Assembly: GCF_034043675.1 (NCBI RefSeq)
Contig: NZ_JAXCLA010000012.1
Coordinates: 177,399-241,398 of the forward strand
Source of the DNA: KK5 sp034043675
GTDB taxonomy: Bacteria > Pseudomonadota > Gammaproteobacteria > Burkholderiales > Burkholderiaceae_C
Reading direction: 5' to 3'
Length of the DNA: 64,000 nt
Of this stretch, positions 36,846 through 45,163 are shown piece by piece; the first letter of the stretch is position 1; each line of letters starts with the position of its first letter. The position numbers and the translations under genes were made by a program. The notes under the pieces were generated by a model, which worked only from the letters and a program-made list of their open reading frames with translations, was not told where the DNA came from and ran no database searches.

Positions 36846-37136
36846 ATGCCCGCCATCCACTACCGCATCCGCTGGCCCGACGCCAGCGAGAGCCACTGCT
36901 ATTCCCCCTCGCTGGCGATCCAGGACCAGCTCAGCGCCGGCGCCGACTACGCGCTGGCCGAATTCCTGCGCCGCGTGCGCGCCGCCACCGAGGTGGCCAA
37001 TGAACGGGTGCAGGCCAAGTACGGCTTCCTCTGCTCGCGGGCGAACGACCAACTGGTCGCGACCGAAGCCCGCGCTGCGCTGTTCTCCACCCTCCCCGAA
37101 GCGCGGGTGACCGTGCTCGGCTTCGAGCCCGCCTGA
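36846..37136 (+). CDS. MSMEG_0570-family nitrogen starvation response protein (Nit1C)
   Basis: A 96-residue small protein matching the MSMEG_0570 family in length, sequence pattern (HYRIRWPDASESHCYSPSLAIQDQL) and position. No domain with known function is seen. It starts at the ATG 36846 after an AAAGGA site. The frame is open from 36669, but that part is glycosyltransferase shadow. Confidence 0.88.
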   Translation: MPAIHYRIRWPDASESHCYSPSLAIQDQLSAGADYALAEFLRRVRAATEVANERVQAKYGFLCSRANDQLVATEARAALFSTLPEARVTVLGFEPA

Positions 37137-37149
37137 AAGGAACACGACC

Positions 37150-38445
37150 ATGAGCGCCACCGCATCGCTGCCCCACCATCGCGTCGCCATCGTCGGCGGC
37201 GGCCAGGCCGGCCTGTCGATCAGCCACCACCTGCGTGCGCGCGGCATCGACGAGCACGTCGTGTTCGAGAAGCACCGCGCGATGCACGTCTGGGAGACGC
37301 AGCGCTGGGACAGCTTCTGCCTCGTCACGCCCAACTGGCAGTGCGCGCTGCCGGGCCACCCGTATGCCGGCGACGATCCGCACGGCTTCATGAAGAAGGA
37401 CGAGATCCTGGCCTACCTGCGCGGCTTCAAGACCAAGACCGGCGCGCGGCTGCGCGAAGGCGTCTCGGTGCAACTGGCCAAGCCGCTGCCGGGCGGCGAC
37501 GGCTTCCTGCTTCGCACCGGCGATGGCGCGGAGTGCACGGCCGAGCAACTGGTCGTCGCCTCCGGCGGCTATCACCAGCCGATCGTGCCGCGCCTGGCCG
37601 AGCGGCTGCCGGTCGATATCGTGCAGCTGCATTCGGCGCAGTACCGCAACCCGGCGCAACTGCCGCCGGGCAAGGTGCTGGTCGTCGGCGCGGGGCAGAG
37701 CGGCGCGCAGATCGCCGAGGACCTGCACCTGGCCGGCCGCGAGGTGCTGCTGGCCATCGGCGATGCGCCGCGCTGCGCGCGCTTCCACCGCGGGCGAGAC
37801 GTGGTCGACTGGCTGGCCGACATGGGCTACTACGAGATGCCGGTCGACCAGCACCCGCTGCGCGAGGGCGTGCGCGACAACACCAACCACTACGTGACCG
37901 GCCGCGACGGTGGCCGCGACATCGACCTGCGCCGCTTCGCCCGCGAAGGCATGCAGCTTTACGGCGCGCTGCAGGCACTCGATGCTGACGGCACCTTGCG
38001 CTTCGCACCCCGCCTGCGCGAGGTGCTGGACAGCGCCGACCGCACCTACAACGGCATCAACGCATCGATCGACCGCTACATCGCCGAGCGCGGCATCGTC
38101 GCGCCACCGGCACCCGCGCCCTACGAGCCGCTGTGGGAGCCGGCGGCCGAGCGCGAGACGCTGGCGCTGGCCGGCTCCGGCATCGCCGCGGTGATCTGGT
38201 GCATCGGCTTCACGCCGGACTTCGGCTGGCTGGACGCGCCGATCTTCAACGGCCGAGGTCACCCGGCCCACCGCCGCGGCGTGACCGCGGTGCCGGGGCT
38301 TTACGTGCTCGGCCTGCCCTGGCTGCACACCTGGGGCTCGGGCCGCTTCTCCGGTGTCGGACGCGATGCGGCCTACGTTGCGGAGCGCATCGCGGCGAGC
38401 CTGAAGGCGCCGGTGCCGACGATGGAACTGGCGTCCTGCATCTGA
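37150..38445 (+). CDS. MSMEG_0569-family flavin-dependent oxidoreductase (Nit1C)
   Basis: A 431-residue flavoprotein monooxygenase-like enzyme, last gene of the Nit1C cluster. Two dinucleotide-binding loops are visible: VAIVGGGQAGLSISHHL (FAD, about residues 13-28) and VLVVGAGQSGAQIAEDLHLAG (NAD(P)H, about 178-198). The C-terminal segment YVLGLPWLHTWGSGRFSGVGRDA is typical. It may oxidise or detoxify the pathway intermediate. A GAAAGGAA site lies before the ATG. Confidence 0.93.
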   Translation: MSATASLPHHRVAIVGGGQAGLSISHHLRARGIDEHVVFEKHRAMHVWETQRWDSFCLVTPNWQCALPGHPYAGDDPHGFMKKDEILAYLRGFKTKTGARLREGVSVQLAKPLPGGDGFLLRTGDGAECTAEQLVVASGGYHQPIVPRLAERLPVDIVQLHSAQYRNPAQLPPGKVLVVGAGQSGAQIAEDLHLAGREVLLAIGDAPRCARFHRGRDVVDWLADMGYYEMPVDQHPLREGVRDNTNHYVTGRDGGRDIDLRRFAREGMQLYGALQALDADGTLRFAPRLREVLDSADRTYNGINASIDRYIAERGIVAPPAPAPYEPLWEPAAERETLALAGSGIAAVIWCIGFTPDFGWLDAPIFNGRGHPAHRRGVTAVPGLYVLGLPWLHTWGSGRFSGVGRDAAYVAERIAASLKAPVPTMELASCI

Positions 38446-38459
38446 GGGTGCGGCCTCCG

Positions 38460-38481
38460 CTGGGTGATGCATGTCACCCAG
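38460..38481. promoter_or_regulatory. Crp/Fnr-like palindrome
   Basis: CTGGGTGA (38460-38467) and TCACCCAG (38474-38481) are perfect inverted arms around 6 nt. The core is GTGA-N6-TCAC, the general Crp-type site. It lies 14 nt after the Nit1C cluster and about 100 nt upstream of a small gene that is followed by a Crp/Fnr-like regulator gene, so autoregulation is plausible. It could also act as a weak terminator hairpin for the Nit1C message, though no T run follows. Confidence 0.5.
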
Positions 38482-38527
38482 AGGCGGAACTGGAACCGTG
38501 AAAGCACCCTGATCTGGGGTTTTGATG

Positions 38528-38562
38528 TTGCTGTCGTCGAAAAAATGAGTACACGACAGCAA
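38528..38562. promoter_or_regulatory. Inverted repeat TTGCTGTCGT / ACGACAGCAA
   Basis: Perfect 10-nt arms (38528-38537 and 38553-38562) separated by 15 AT-rich bases end 11 nt before the ATG of the small gene at 38574. Arm centres are 25 bp apart. The position over the leader suggests an operator or an RNA hairpin that masks the ribosome site. Confidence 0.5.
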
Positions 38563-38573
38563 TAGAGCGAACC

Positions 38574-38942
38574 ATGCAGATACAGGGACCATCCGGCAGC
38601 GAGGCTGCGAAGAAGGAGGCGCACGGCTCGCATGCGCATCTGCAGCACGTGGGTCAGCACGCGAGTGCGGCGGGCCGGACAAAGGCTTCGTCGTCGACCG
38701 CCGCGGCCTCGCATGCCTCGGGCGTGCACGCGAGCTTCAGCCCCGAGGGGCTGAAGATGGCCGGCGGCATCGAGAAGGTCGGGGCCGGCGCGGAGCTGGC
38801 CGCGCAAGGCCTGGGCCAGATCGGGGCCGCGGCCTCGGAGAGCGTGGGCGAAGCCCTCGCCGTCGGCGGCGAGCGATTGGGTGATGCCTTGCACAAGGCG
38901 ATCTCCGCCGCGGGCGCGGCGGCAACCCTGGGGCAGGGCTGA
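38574..38942 (+). CDS. Small Ala/His/Ser-rich protein of unknown function
   Basis: A 122-residue protein that I do not recognise. The first half is polar and low in complexity (KKEAHGSHAHLQHVGQHASAAGRTKASSST), rich in His, Ala and Ser. The second half is an Ala/Gly-rich helix-prone stretch (GGIEKVGAGAELAAQGLGQIGAAASESVGEALAVGGERLGDALHKAISAAGAAATLG). There is no signal peptide. Two palindromic sites lie upstream and a Crp/Fnr-like gene starts 4 nt after its stop, so the pair is probably one operon. Confidence 0.65.
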   Translation: MQIQGPSGSEAAKKEAHGSHAHLQHVGQHASAAGRTKASSSTAAASHASGVHASFSPEGLKMAGGIEKVGAGAELAAQGLGQIGAAASESVGEALAVGGERLGDALHKAISAAGAAATLGQG

Positions 38943-38946
38943 TCGT

Positions 38947-39666
38947 TTGATTGCGACGTGGCCATCGGCGCCCCTGGAGCAGTTCGCCAGCAAGGGCGTG
39001 CTGCGCCGGCACGAGCGCGGCGAGACCCTGGACCTGAGCGCAGCGTCCGAGGCCGACTGGATCATGATCCACGCCGGGGCCGTCGTGCTCTCATCGAGGA
39101 TCGGCCAGGAGACCTCGATTCCCACTGCGGTGCTGTGGCGCGGCGACGTGATCGGGGCGTTGTCGCCGGTGGGGGCTCGCGTCTCCCGGTACGACGTCTC
39201 GACGCTGGTGGAGACGACCCTGCTGCACGTGCCCAAGGCCCTGATCGACAAGAGCGATTGGCGCGATTGCGAGGCCCTGGTGCACGACACGGCCGATCGC
39301 ATTCAGGAGCAGATTGCAATCCGCCTGGCGGGCGACGGGCTGCAGCGCCTGATGGGTGTCCTCGGCGTGCTGGCGCGAGCGCTTCACCCGCGCGATCCGT
39401 TCACGCGCAGCGCCTCCGCGCTGTCGCTCCCGGTCAAGCAGGGAGAACTGGCCGAGTTCGCGGGACTGTCCCGACGCCAGGTGTGGATCTATCTCGGCCG
39501 ACTGGCCGAACTCGGATGGGTCCAGACCTCGCGGACTTCCGTGACCCTCACCGGCTCGGCTGCATGGTTCCGATTGGTGCCGGAACTGCGGTCTCGCGGT
39601 CTCGATTGCATCGCCACCATCGAAGGCTGCGACGAGACGCTGGCGCGGCTGGCGCTGGCCGAATGA
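38947..39666 (+). CDS. Crp/Fnr-family transcriptional regulator
   Basis: About 239 residues: an N-terminal cyclic-nucleotide-binding-like beta roll without the classic cAMP-binding Arg/Glu pair (LEQFASKGVLRRHERGETLDLS, AVLWRGDVIGALSPVG), a dimerisation helix, and a C-terminal winged helix (LPVKQGELAEFAGLSRRQVWIYLGRLAELGWVQ). No Cys cluster for oxygen sensing is seen. The frame is open from 38881, inside the previous gene. I place the start at TTG 38947 after its stop, with AGGG about 9 nt upstream, but this start is uncertain. Confidence 0.75.
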   Translation: MIATWPSAPLEQFASKGVLRRHERGETLDLSAASEADWIMIHAGAVVLSSRIGQETSIPTAVLWRGDVIGALSPVGARVSRYDVSTLVETTLLHVPKALIDKSDWRDCEALVHDTADRIQEQIAIRLAGDGLQRLMGVLGVLARALHPRDPFTRSASALSLPVKQGELAEFAGLSRRQVWIYLGRLAELGWVQTSRTSVTLTGSAAWFRLVPELRSRGLDCIATIEGCDETLARLALAE

Positions 39667-39749
39667 AGCGGCTGATGTTTCATCGTCTTTACCGACCCTG
39701 ACGCTGGCGAAGCCCGCGACACGAAAGGACTCTCTAGCATGCGCGGGTG

Positions 39750-40388
39750 ATGTCGACCCGGGGTGCAAGGAGTTCAAGACGTGCACTCGGTCTGTCGGCT
39801 GTGGTGCTGATTCATGGCGCGATCGTGCTGGTCGCGTGGCAGTTGCGAACGCCGGCTCGCCACGTCAACGCGCAGGTGCTGCTGACGACGATGCGCCTGA
39901 TCGAACCGCGCGCCGTGCCGCCGCCGGCCAAGCCCGCGCGTCCCGCGGAGGCGGCGCGCAGCAGCCTGGCAGTGGCCTTGCCCGCACCGCTGCCGATGCC
40001 TGCCATCGAGGTGCAGCAGCCTGCGCCATCACCGGCGACCGCCGTGGAAGCGTGGCCGGCCGCGCAAGGCCGCGTCGGCCTCGACGGCCGCGCCATCGCC
40101 GCGCCCGGCCCCGCAGCATCGGCTCCGACGGGCCTGAGCCTCAAGCCCAGCCGCGAGGTCATGCGCGGCGCACTGGCCAACCTCGCCACCAGCGACCCGC
40201 GCAGCAACACACCGAAGCCCACCTTCGAGGAAAAGATCGCGATGGGTCTGGACGACACGCTGTGCCTCAAGCAGGAGCGCATGCCCGACGGCAGCGTACG
40301 CCGCCGCCTCATTCACCGGTCGGCCGGGCAGACGACCTTGTCTGCGACGGCGGGCACGAAGACGGGGACGATCCTGGTCTGCGAGTAG
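39750..40388 (+). CDS. TonB-like membrane-anchored protein of unknown function
   Basis: About 212 residues with one N-terminal membrane helix (LGLSAVVLIHGAIVLVAWQL), then a Pro/Ala-rich linker (PRAVPPPAKPARPAEAARS... PAPLPMPAIEVQQPAPSP), a layout like TonB or a periplasm-spanning anchor. The C-terminal part (LDDTLCLKQERMPDGSVRRRLIHRSAG... TILVCE) has two Cys that could form a disulfide, but it is not a recognisable TonB domain. GTG 39747 and ATG 39750 are both possible starts. No partner ExbB/ExbD is nearby. Confidence 0.65.
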   Translation: MSTRGARSSRRALGLSAVVLIHGAIVLVAWQLRTPARHVNAQVLLTTMRLIEPRAVPPPAKPARPAEAARSSLAVALPAPLPMPAIEVQQPAPSPATAVEAWPAAQGRVGLDGRAIAAPGPAASAPTGLSLKPSREVMRGALANLATSDPRSNTPKPTFEEKIAMGLDDTLCLKQERMPDGSVRRRLIHRSAGQTTLSATAGTKTGTILVCE

Positions 40389-40506
40389 AGCCGTGGCAGG
40401 TGCTTCCTCCTTTCTTCGGAGGACGGGCCAGCGCTGGAACTGTCCGCATCGAAACCATACTCAGGTGTCTGACGCTGCAGCACCTGATGCATTGGGGAGA
40501 ACGACG

Positions 40507-42573
40507 ATGCGTGTTCTTGACGGTCTGGTCAAAGTCGCTGTCCTGTCGGTGGCGACGGCGCTCGCTCCGGTTCTGACCTGCGCCCAGCCGACCTCGGCGG
40601 AGCTCTCCGCGCCGCCGCCGGACGCCCAGCACTTCAGCATCATGTCGATCGCCGGCAAGCATGGGGACGTCTGGAAGTGGACCGTGCCCGGTGGCGCCCT
40701 GAAAGGGCGGATGAGCCTGAATCTTCGCGGCCAGGTCTGGGACCAGGATGAAACGACGACCCTCGGCCCGAACGGTGTGATGACGGGCTACAGCCTGCGC
40801 GGCTCCAGCCCCTCGGGTGATGTCGGCGAGCAGTTCGACATCGCTGACGGCATCGCCACCTGGAAGTCACCGATCGACGCGGGGACGGCACCCTACGCCG
40901 GCCCGGCCTTCTACGTGCCCGCCGGGTGGACTCCGCTGGCGAACGATCTGCTGACCGAGCGCCTGGTCGCGGCTGCGGGCCGTGATGTCGCGCTGCTGCC
41001 GGGCGGCAAGGGGCACGCCGAAAGGCTCACGACCTTGACGGTCGGCCAGGGCTCCGCCCGCCAGTCCGTGACGGCCTGGGCGGTGGTCGGCATCGCGGGC
41101 ACGCCCTATCCGGTGTGGACCGATGCCCGGGGCAAGGTCTTCGCCTGGATCGGCGGGCTGACGACCATCCGTGTGGGCTACGAGGCGGATCAGCCGGCGC
41201 TGGAGCATGCGCAGGACGTGGCGCTTGCTGCGCGCTCGCCGATCCTCGCGCGCAAGCTCGCGCGGCGGGCCACGACGCCGGTCGCCTTTGTCGATGTACG
41301 AGCCTTCGTTGACGGATCGCACTTCGCCGAGCACCAGACGGTCCTTGTCGATCACGGCAAGATCGTGGCCGTCGGGCCGGCGTCCGAAGTTCGCGTGCCT
41401 GCCGGCGCGAAGAGATTTGCCGGTGCCGGCAAGACGCTCGTGCCGGGTCTGTGGGACAGCCACATGCACGTGTCGGACGACTTCACCGGTCCCTCGGAAC
41501 TGGCGCTCGGCGTCACCTCGGTCCGCGATCCTGGCAACGTCATGGCGCTCACCCGGGCGCGACGCGAGCGCCAGGCCGCCGGCAAGCTGCTGTTTCCGCA
41601 TGTCTACGCGTCGACGCTGATCGACGGCAAGGGGCCGAACTCGGCACAGGTGGCCGTCGTCGTCACCTCGCAGGACGAGGCGCTGCAGGCCGTGCGCCAG
41701 GCGAAGGCGGACGGACAGACGGGCGTGAAGCTCTACGGGACCTTCGACCCCGCCTGGGTGGCGGCAACGGCGACGGAGGCGCATCGGCTCGGCCTGCATG
41801 TGCACGGGCATCTGCCCGCCGGCATGCGGACCCGGGAGGCGATAGACGCGGGCTACGACGAGATCACGCACATCTACTTCGTGGCGATGCAGGCCATGCC
41901 CGACGATGTGGTTGCGCGTTCCAACGGGATCCAGCGCTTCCAGGGGATCGGACTGCATGCCAAGGACATGGATCTCGACGCCGAGCCGTTGAAGTCGCTG
42001 ATCGCCGCGATGGCGGAGCGCAGGATTGCGGTGGATCCGACGCTGGTCGTGGTGGAGACGCTGCTGGTGCCGGAGAACGGCGACCTTTCACCGTCCTATT
42101 CGCCGTATGTCGGAACGCTGCCACCCGCGGTCGAACGGGGCTTCCGCCAGGGCGGCTTCAAGCCGGAGGGCGATGCCACCCGGGCGGATTTCCGCGCGAG
42201 CTTCGGCAAGCTTGTCGAACTGGTCGGGCGGCTGCACCGCGCCGGCGTCCCCATCGTGGCGGGCACCGATGGCTCCGGGCTCGAACTGGTGCGCGAGCTT
42301 GAGCTCTACGTCATGGCCGGCTTCACGCCCGCCGAGGCGCTTGCCTCGGCCACGCTGGTGCCCGCACGCATGATGGGCGTCGATGGTCACACGGGTCGGA
42401 TTGCCGTCGGCATGGATGCCGATCTCGCGCTGGTCGACGGCGATCCGTCGCGCGTCGTCGGAGACCTGCGGCACGTTCGCACGGTGATGACCGACGGCAA
42501 GCTGCTTGACGCAGACCAACTGCGCGCCGCGGTGGGCATCAGCCGTCGACCGGCCTACGAAGCGGCGGAATAA
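40507..42573 (+). CDS. Exported amidohydrolase-superfamily protein
   Basis: A 688-residue protein with a signal peptide (about 1-26, ending LTCA-Q), so it is exported or a lipoprotein-like enzyme. It then has an unusual beta-rich region (about 40-230) and an amidohydrolase barrel (about 250-680). Metal motifs are seen: LWDSHMHVSDDFTG, the Lys in GVKLYGTFD, His residues in LGLHVHGHLPAG and DEITHIYFV, and Asp in VAGTDGSG. Family enzymes cleave amides or cyclic compounds, including imidazolonepropionase- and prolidase-like members. The substrate is unknown. The start at 40507 has GGGGAGAA upstream. Confidence 0.85.
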   Translation: MRVLDGLVKVAVLSVATALAPVLTCAQPTSAELSAPPPDAQHFSIMSIAGKHGDVWKWTVPGGALKGRMSLNLRGQVWDQDETTTLGPNGVMTGYSLRGSSPSGDVGEQFDIADGIATWKSPIDAGTAPYAGPAFYVPAGWTPLANDLLTERLVAAAGRDVALLPGGKGHAERLTTLTVGQGSARQSVTAWAVVGIAGTPYPVWTDARGKVFAWIGGLTTIRVGYEADQPALEHAQDVALAARSPILARKLARRATTPVAFVDVRAFVDGSHFAEHQTVLVDHGKIVAVGPASEVRVPAGAKRFAGAGKTLVPGLWDSHMHVSDDFTGPSELALGVTSVRDPGNVMALTRARRERQAAGKLLFPHVYASTLIDGKGPNSAQVAVVVTSQDEALQAVRQAKADGQTGVKLYGTFDPAWVAATATEAHRLGLHVHGHLPAGMRTREAIDAGYDEITHIYFVAMQAMPDDVVARSNGIQRFQGIGLHAKDMDLDAEPLKSLIAAMAERRIAVDPTLVVVETLLVPENGDLSPSYSPYVGTLPPAVERGFRQGGFKPEGDATRADFRASFGKLVELVGRLHRAGVPIVAGTDGSGLELVRELELYVMAGFTPAEALASATLVPARMMGVDGHTGRIAVGMDADLALVDGDPSRVVGDLRHVRTVMTDGKLLDADQLRAAVGISRRPAYEAAE

Positions 42574-42657
42574 ATCGGTCTTGCGGGCCGCCGCCGCGGT
42601 GGTCGACTGGCCTACAGTTGCGGCAAAAGACACAGCTCAAACCCTGTTTTTTGAATT

Positions 42658-42719
42658 TACAGCTTATAGCGTGTATAAACAAAATACACACCAAAAGCTG
42701 TAGTCAAAAAATACAGCTT
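42658..42719. promoter_or_regulatory. hipBA operator region with repeated TACAGCTT and a GTGTAT palindrome
   Basis: An AT-rich island in GC-rich DNA directly before hipB. TACAGCTT occurs at 42658-42665, inverted (AAGCTGTA) at 42695-42702 and direct again at 42712-42719. Between the first two lies a GTGTAT-N7-ATACAC palindrome (42671-42689). HipB-type repressors bind several operators before their own operon, so these are probable autoregulation sites. Confidence 0.6.
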
Positions 42720-42728
42720 GAAGCCCGT

Positions 42729-42980
42729 ATGACTCAGTTCCCCGTCCGCACTGCGGAACAACTCCCCCCTTTGCTCCAAGCCTTCCGCAAAGAGGCCGGC
42801 CTTACCCAGAGCGAGGTCGCCCTGCGCCTGGGCGTCTCGCAGCAGACCTATTCCGCGATGGAGCGCAACGCGGACAAGGTGGGCACGGCAAGGCTGCTGA
42901 AGCTGCTGAACATCCTGGGCATCGAATTGGCGCTTGGCAAACCAGGCCCGGCCGCCTCGTCTGACAAACCCATCTGGTAA
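42729..42980 (+). CDS. HipB-like antitoxin / XRE-family repressor
   Basis: An 83-residue helix-turn-helix protein (LPPLLQAFRKEAGLTQSEVALRLGVSQQTYSAMERNADKVGTARLLKLLNILGIELALG), the HipB type with a terminal beta strand. It should neutralise HipA and repress the operon. The start ATG 42729 is chosen over the earlier open frame from 42618, because the preceding sequence is AT-rich operator. hipA follows after 4 nt. Confidence 0.92.
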   Translation: MTQFPVRTAEQLPPLLQAFRKEAGLTQSEVALRLGVSQQTYSAMERNADKVGTARLLKLLNILGIELALGKPGPAASSDKPIW

Positions 42981-42984
42981 GCCG

Positions 42985-44334
42985 ATGGGCCGCCTGTCCC
43001 ACACGCGCACGCTGGGCCTCTGGATGAACGGTGCCTACGTCGGCACCTGGAGCCTGGCGCCCCATTCGCCCGACACGCTCCACTACGACCTGGCCTGGAC
43101 TCGGTCCGAGCAAGGGCGCCCCCTGTCGCTATCGCTGCCTTTCACGCCGGGCAATGCGCCGCATCGCGGCCACAAGGTCCGCGCCTACTTCGAGAACTTG
43201 CTGCCCGACAGCACGGAGATCCGCGACCGACTGGCGCGCCGCTTCAACACCGGATCGACCGGTGCGTTCGAACTGCTCGCCGAGATCGGTCGGGACTGTG
43301 TCGGAGCGCTGGAGATCCTGCCCGATGGCGCCGACTCCTCCGGCACCGCAGCGCCGCAGGCAGCACCCTTGAGCGAGGCACAGATCGCCCAGGTCCTGCG
43401 CGGCGCGACGACCCCGAACGCGATGGGCTGGGGATTCGACGATGACGAGTTCCGCATATCGATCGCCGGCGCCCAGGAGAAAACTGCCCTGCTGCTACAG
43501 GACGGCCAGTGGTGCCTCCCCCGAGGGCACACCCCCACCACGCACATCTTCAAGCTGCCGCTGGGCCTCATCGGCGGCATGAAGATCGACATGCGCGACT
43601 CGATCGAGAACGAGTGGCTGTGTGCCCAGATCCTGAAGGAGTTCGGCCTCCCCGTCGCCGCCTGCCAGCCCACGCAGTTCGAGGACATCAAGGCCCTGGT
43701 GGTCGAGCGCTTTGATCGCAACTGGTGGACGACGCCGTCCGGCGAGCGCCGCCTGATCCGCTTGCCACAGGAGGACATGTGCCAGGCCACGGGCACCTCG
43801 CCCGAAGCCAAGTACGAGGCAGATGGCGGCCCCGGCATGGATCGCATCCTCGACGTGCTCGGCGGCTCGATCACGCGCGAGCAGGACCGCCGCAATTTCT
43901 TCCAGGCGCAGCTGCTCTTCTGGATGCTCTGCGCCACCGACGGCCACGCCAAGAACTTCAGCGTCTTCATCCGGCCCGAAGGGCGCTATCAACTGACGCC
44001 GCTGTACGACGTGCTTTCCGCCTATCCGGTGCTGGGCGAAGGGCCGTCGAAGATCTCCCCGTTCAAGGCCAAGATGGCCATGGCGGTACGTTCGAAGAAC
44101 GCGCACTGGAAGATGCGCGACGTCCTGCGCCGACACTGGATGGCACTGGGAGCCCGTCACGGCATCCTGACCGAAGACGGCCAAAAGGTGCAGTTCCTGA
44201 TCGATGACATCGTCATGCGCACACCTCAAGTCATCGATGCGGTCGGCGCCCGAATGCCGGCGGGCTTCCCGGAACAGGTCGCCAGCACCATCCTCGAAGG
44301 GCTGCGAGACGCAGCACGGAGACTCGAAAGTTGA
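42985..44334 (+). CDS. HipA-like toxin, serine/threonine kinase
   Basis: A 449-residue HipA family toxin. HipA_N domain (LPFTPGNAPHRGHKVRAYFENLLPD, about 45-70) is followed by the kinase fold with phosphate-binding loop region FRISIAGAQEKTALLL (about 155-170), the catalytic segment LLFWMLCATDGHAKNFSVFI, and the metal-binding Asp in YQLTPLYDVLSAYP. E. coli HipA inactivates glutamyl-tRNA synthetase by phosphorylation and causes growth arrest. All catalytic landmarks look intact. It sits at the edge of the defence island. Confidence 0.93.
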   Translation: MGRLSHTRTLGLWMNGAYVGTWSLAPHSPDTLHYDLAWTRSEQGRPLSLSLPFTPGNAPHRGHKVRAYFENLLPDSTEIRDRLARRFNTGSTGAFELLAEIGRDCVGALEILPDGADSSGTAAPQAAPLSEAQIAQVLRGATTPNAMGWGFDDDEFRISIAGAQEKTALLLQDGQWCLPRGHTPTTHIFKLPLGLIGGMKIDMRDSIENEWLCAQILKEFGLPVAACQPTQFEDIKALVVERFDRNWWTTPSGERRLIRLPQEDMCQATGTSPEAKYEADGGPGMDRILDVLGGSITREQDRRNFFQAQLLFWMLCATDGHAKNFSVFIRPEGRYQLTPLYDVLSAYPVLGEGPSKISPFKAKMAMAVRSKNAHWKMRDVLRRHWMALGARHGILTEDGQKVQFLIDDIVMRTPQVIDAVGARMPAGFPEQVASTILEGLRDAARRLES

Positions 44335-44409
44335 TGATGAGTTGAACTCGACCTCGTCGAGGTCCGCCCATTGCCCTGCTCAGCGACACCCAATGAAAAG
44401 GAATTTCGG

Positions 44410-44626
44410 ATGAATCGAACGATGGTCCTTACGCTGCTGGCTGGCCGCTGGTGTCCTGGCGAGCCTGTCGCTGAACCGGATCGTCATCAAGGGCGCAAGC
44501 ACCAAGCCTGCGGAGCGCTGGAACCTGAGCTTCCGGGTCCGGGATGTCGAACAGGCGCCCGATGGGGCGCTCTGCTTGCTCGAGGATGCCGCGCCGGGCG
44601 GGCTCTATCGCCTCACGCCGAAGTGA
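44410..44626 (+). pseudogene. Remnant of a PQQ-dependent sugar dehydrogenase
   Basis: The ATG at 44410 opens a signal-peptide-like start, MNRTMVLTLLAG. After a +1 shift near 44445 the frame reads LAAGVLASLSLNRIVIKG and then LSFRVRDVEQAPDGALCLLEDAAPGGLYRLTPK up to the stop at 44626. That ending, RVRDVxxxPDGAL..LxD..GxLYRLTP, is the C-terminal blade of GSDH-type PQQ sugar dehydrogenases (PF07995). The central several hundred codons are missing, so the gene is a deletion and frameshift relic. The stop overlaps the 3' end of the opposite HTH gene. Confidence 0.7.
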
Positions 44627-44882
44627 GGTCGCCGCTTCCGCTCGCCAGGCTTACCGAGACGCCGTACAAGGCCAGCAGTCCCATGACATGTCCGACGGCG
44701 ACGCCGGGCTCGCCGGCCTCGATCCGGCCGATGGTCTGCACATGCACACCCAGCCTCGCAGCCGCGGCCGCCTGACCTTCACCGGCTTCCGTGCGCGCTC
44801 GCTTGGCGGCGGCGCCCATGTCTTTGATGGACTGGAGGGCGTCCTCGCCGATCTCGACTGAGACTCTCTTACCTTGGGCCAT
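44613..44882 (-). CDS. Small HTH (XRE-like) protein, orphan
   Basis: An 89-residue protein: a charged N-terminus (MAQGKRVSVEIGEDALQSIKDMGAAAKRARTEAG) and a helix-turn-helix (GQAAAAARLGVHVQTIGRIEAGEPGVAVGHVMGLLALYG). It resembles the antitoxin half of a type II module, but no toxin gene adjoins it: downstream on the same strand is only the dehydrogenase remnant. The start at ATG 44882 has a weak AAAGAA site. The 281 nt to jetA hold no other gene that I can support. Confidence 0.7.
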   Translation of the reverse strand: MAQGKRVSVEIGEDALQSIKDMGAAAKRARTEAGEGQAAAAARLGVHVQTIGRIEAGEPGVAVGHVMGLLALYGVSVSLASGSGDLTSA

Positions 44883-45163
44883 CAAGCAGTTCTTTCATGG
44901 AAAACGCCGGCCGCGATGACTGGCGTGAAGGCCGCCCGTAAGGCGTTGAATTAGTTGCTTCGGCGCGCGAGCGCTGACAGCAATTTAGCGAAGAGGTGCC
45001 ACGAGCGGAATCAGAGGGGCACATGATCCCCTGGAATCGTTTGGCTCGGGCAGCGATGCGGGTCTCACCCAGGGGGCGGCAACATCTTGGTCGTGATAAT
45101 CGGAACAAGCGCCGCCGGACGCAGGCCGATCCGGCAGGCCGCATGAAATGGGGGAGGACGTAC

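Noticed and set aside
42618..42728. N-terminal extension of hipB
   Set aside because: The extra 37 codons fall in the AT-rich operator region and do not look like HipB; the ATG at 42729 is sufficient.
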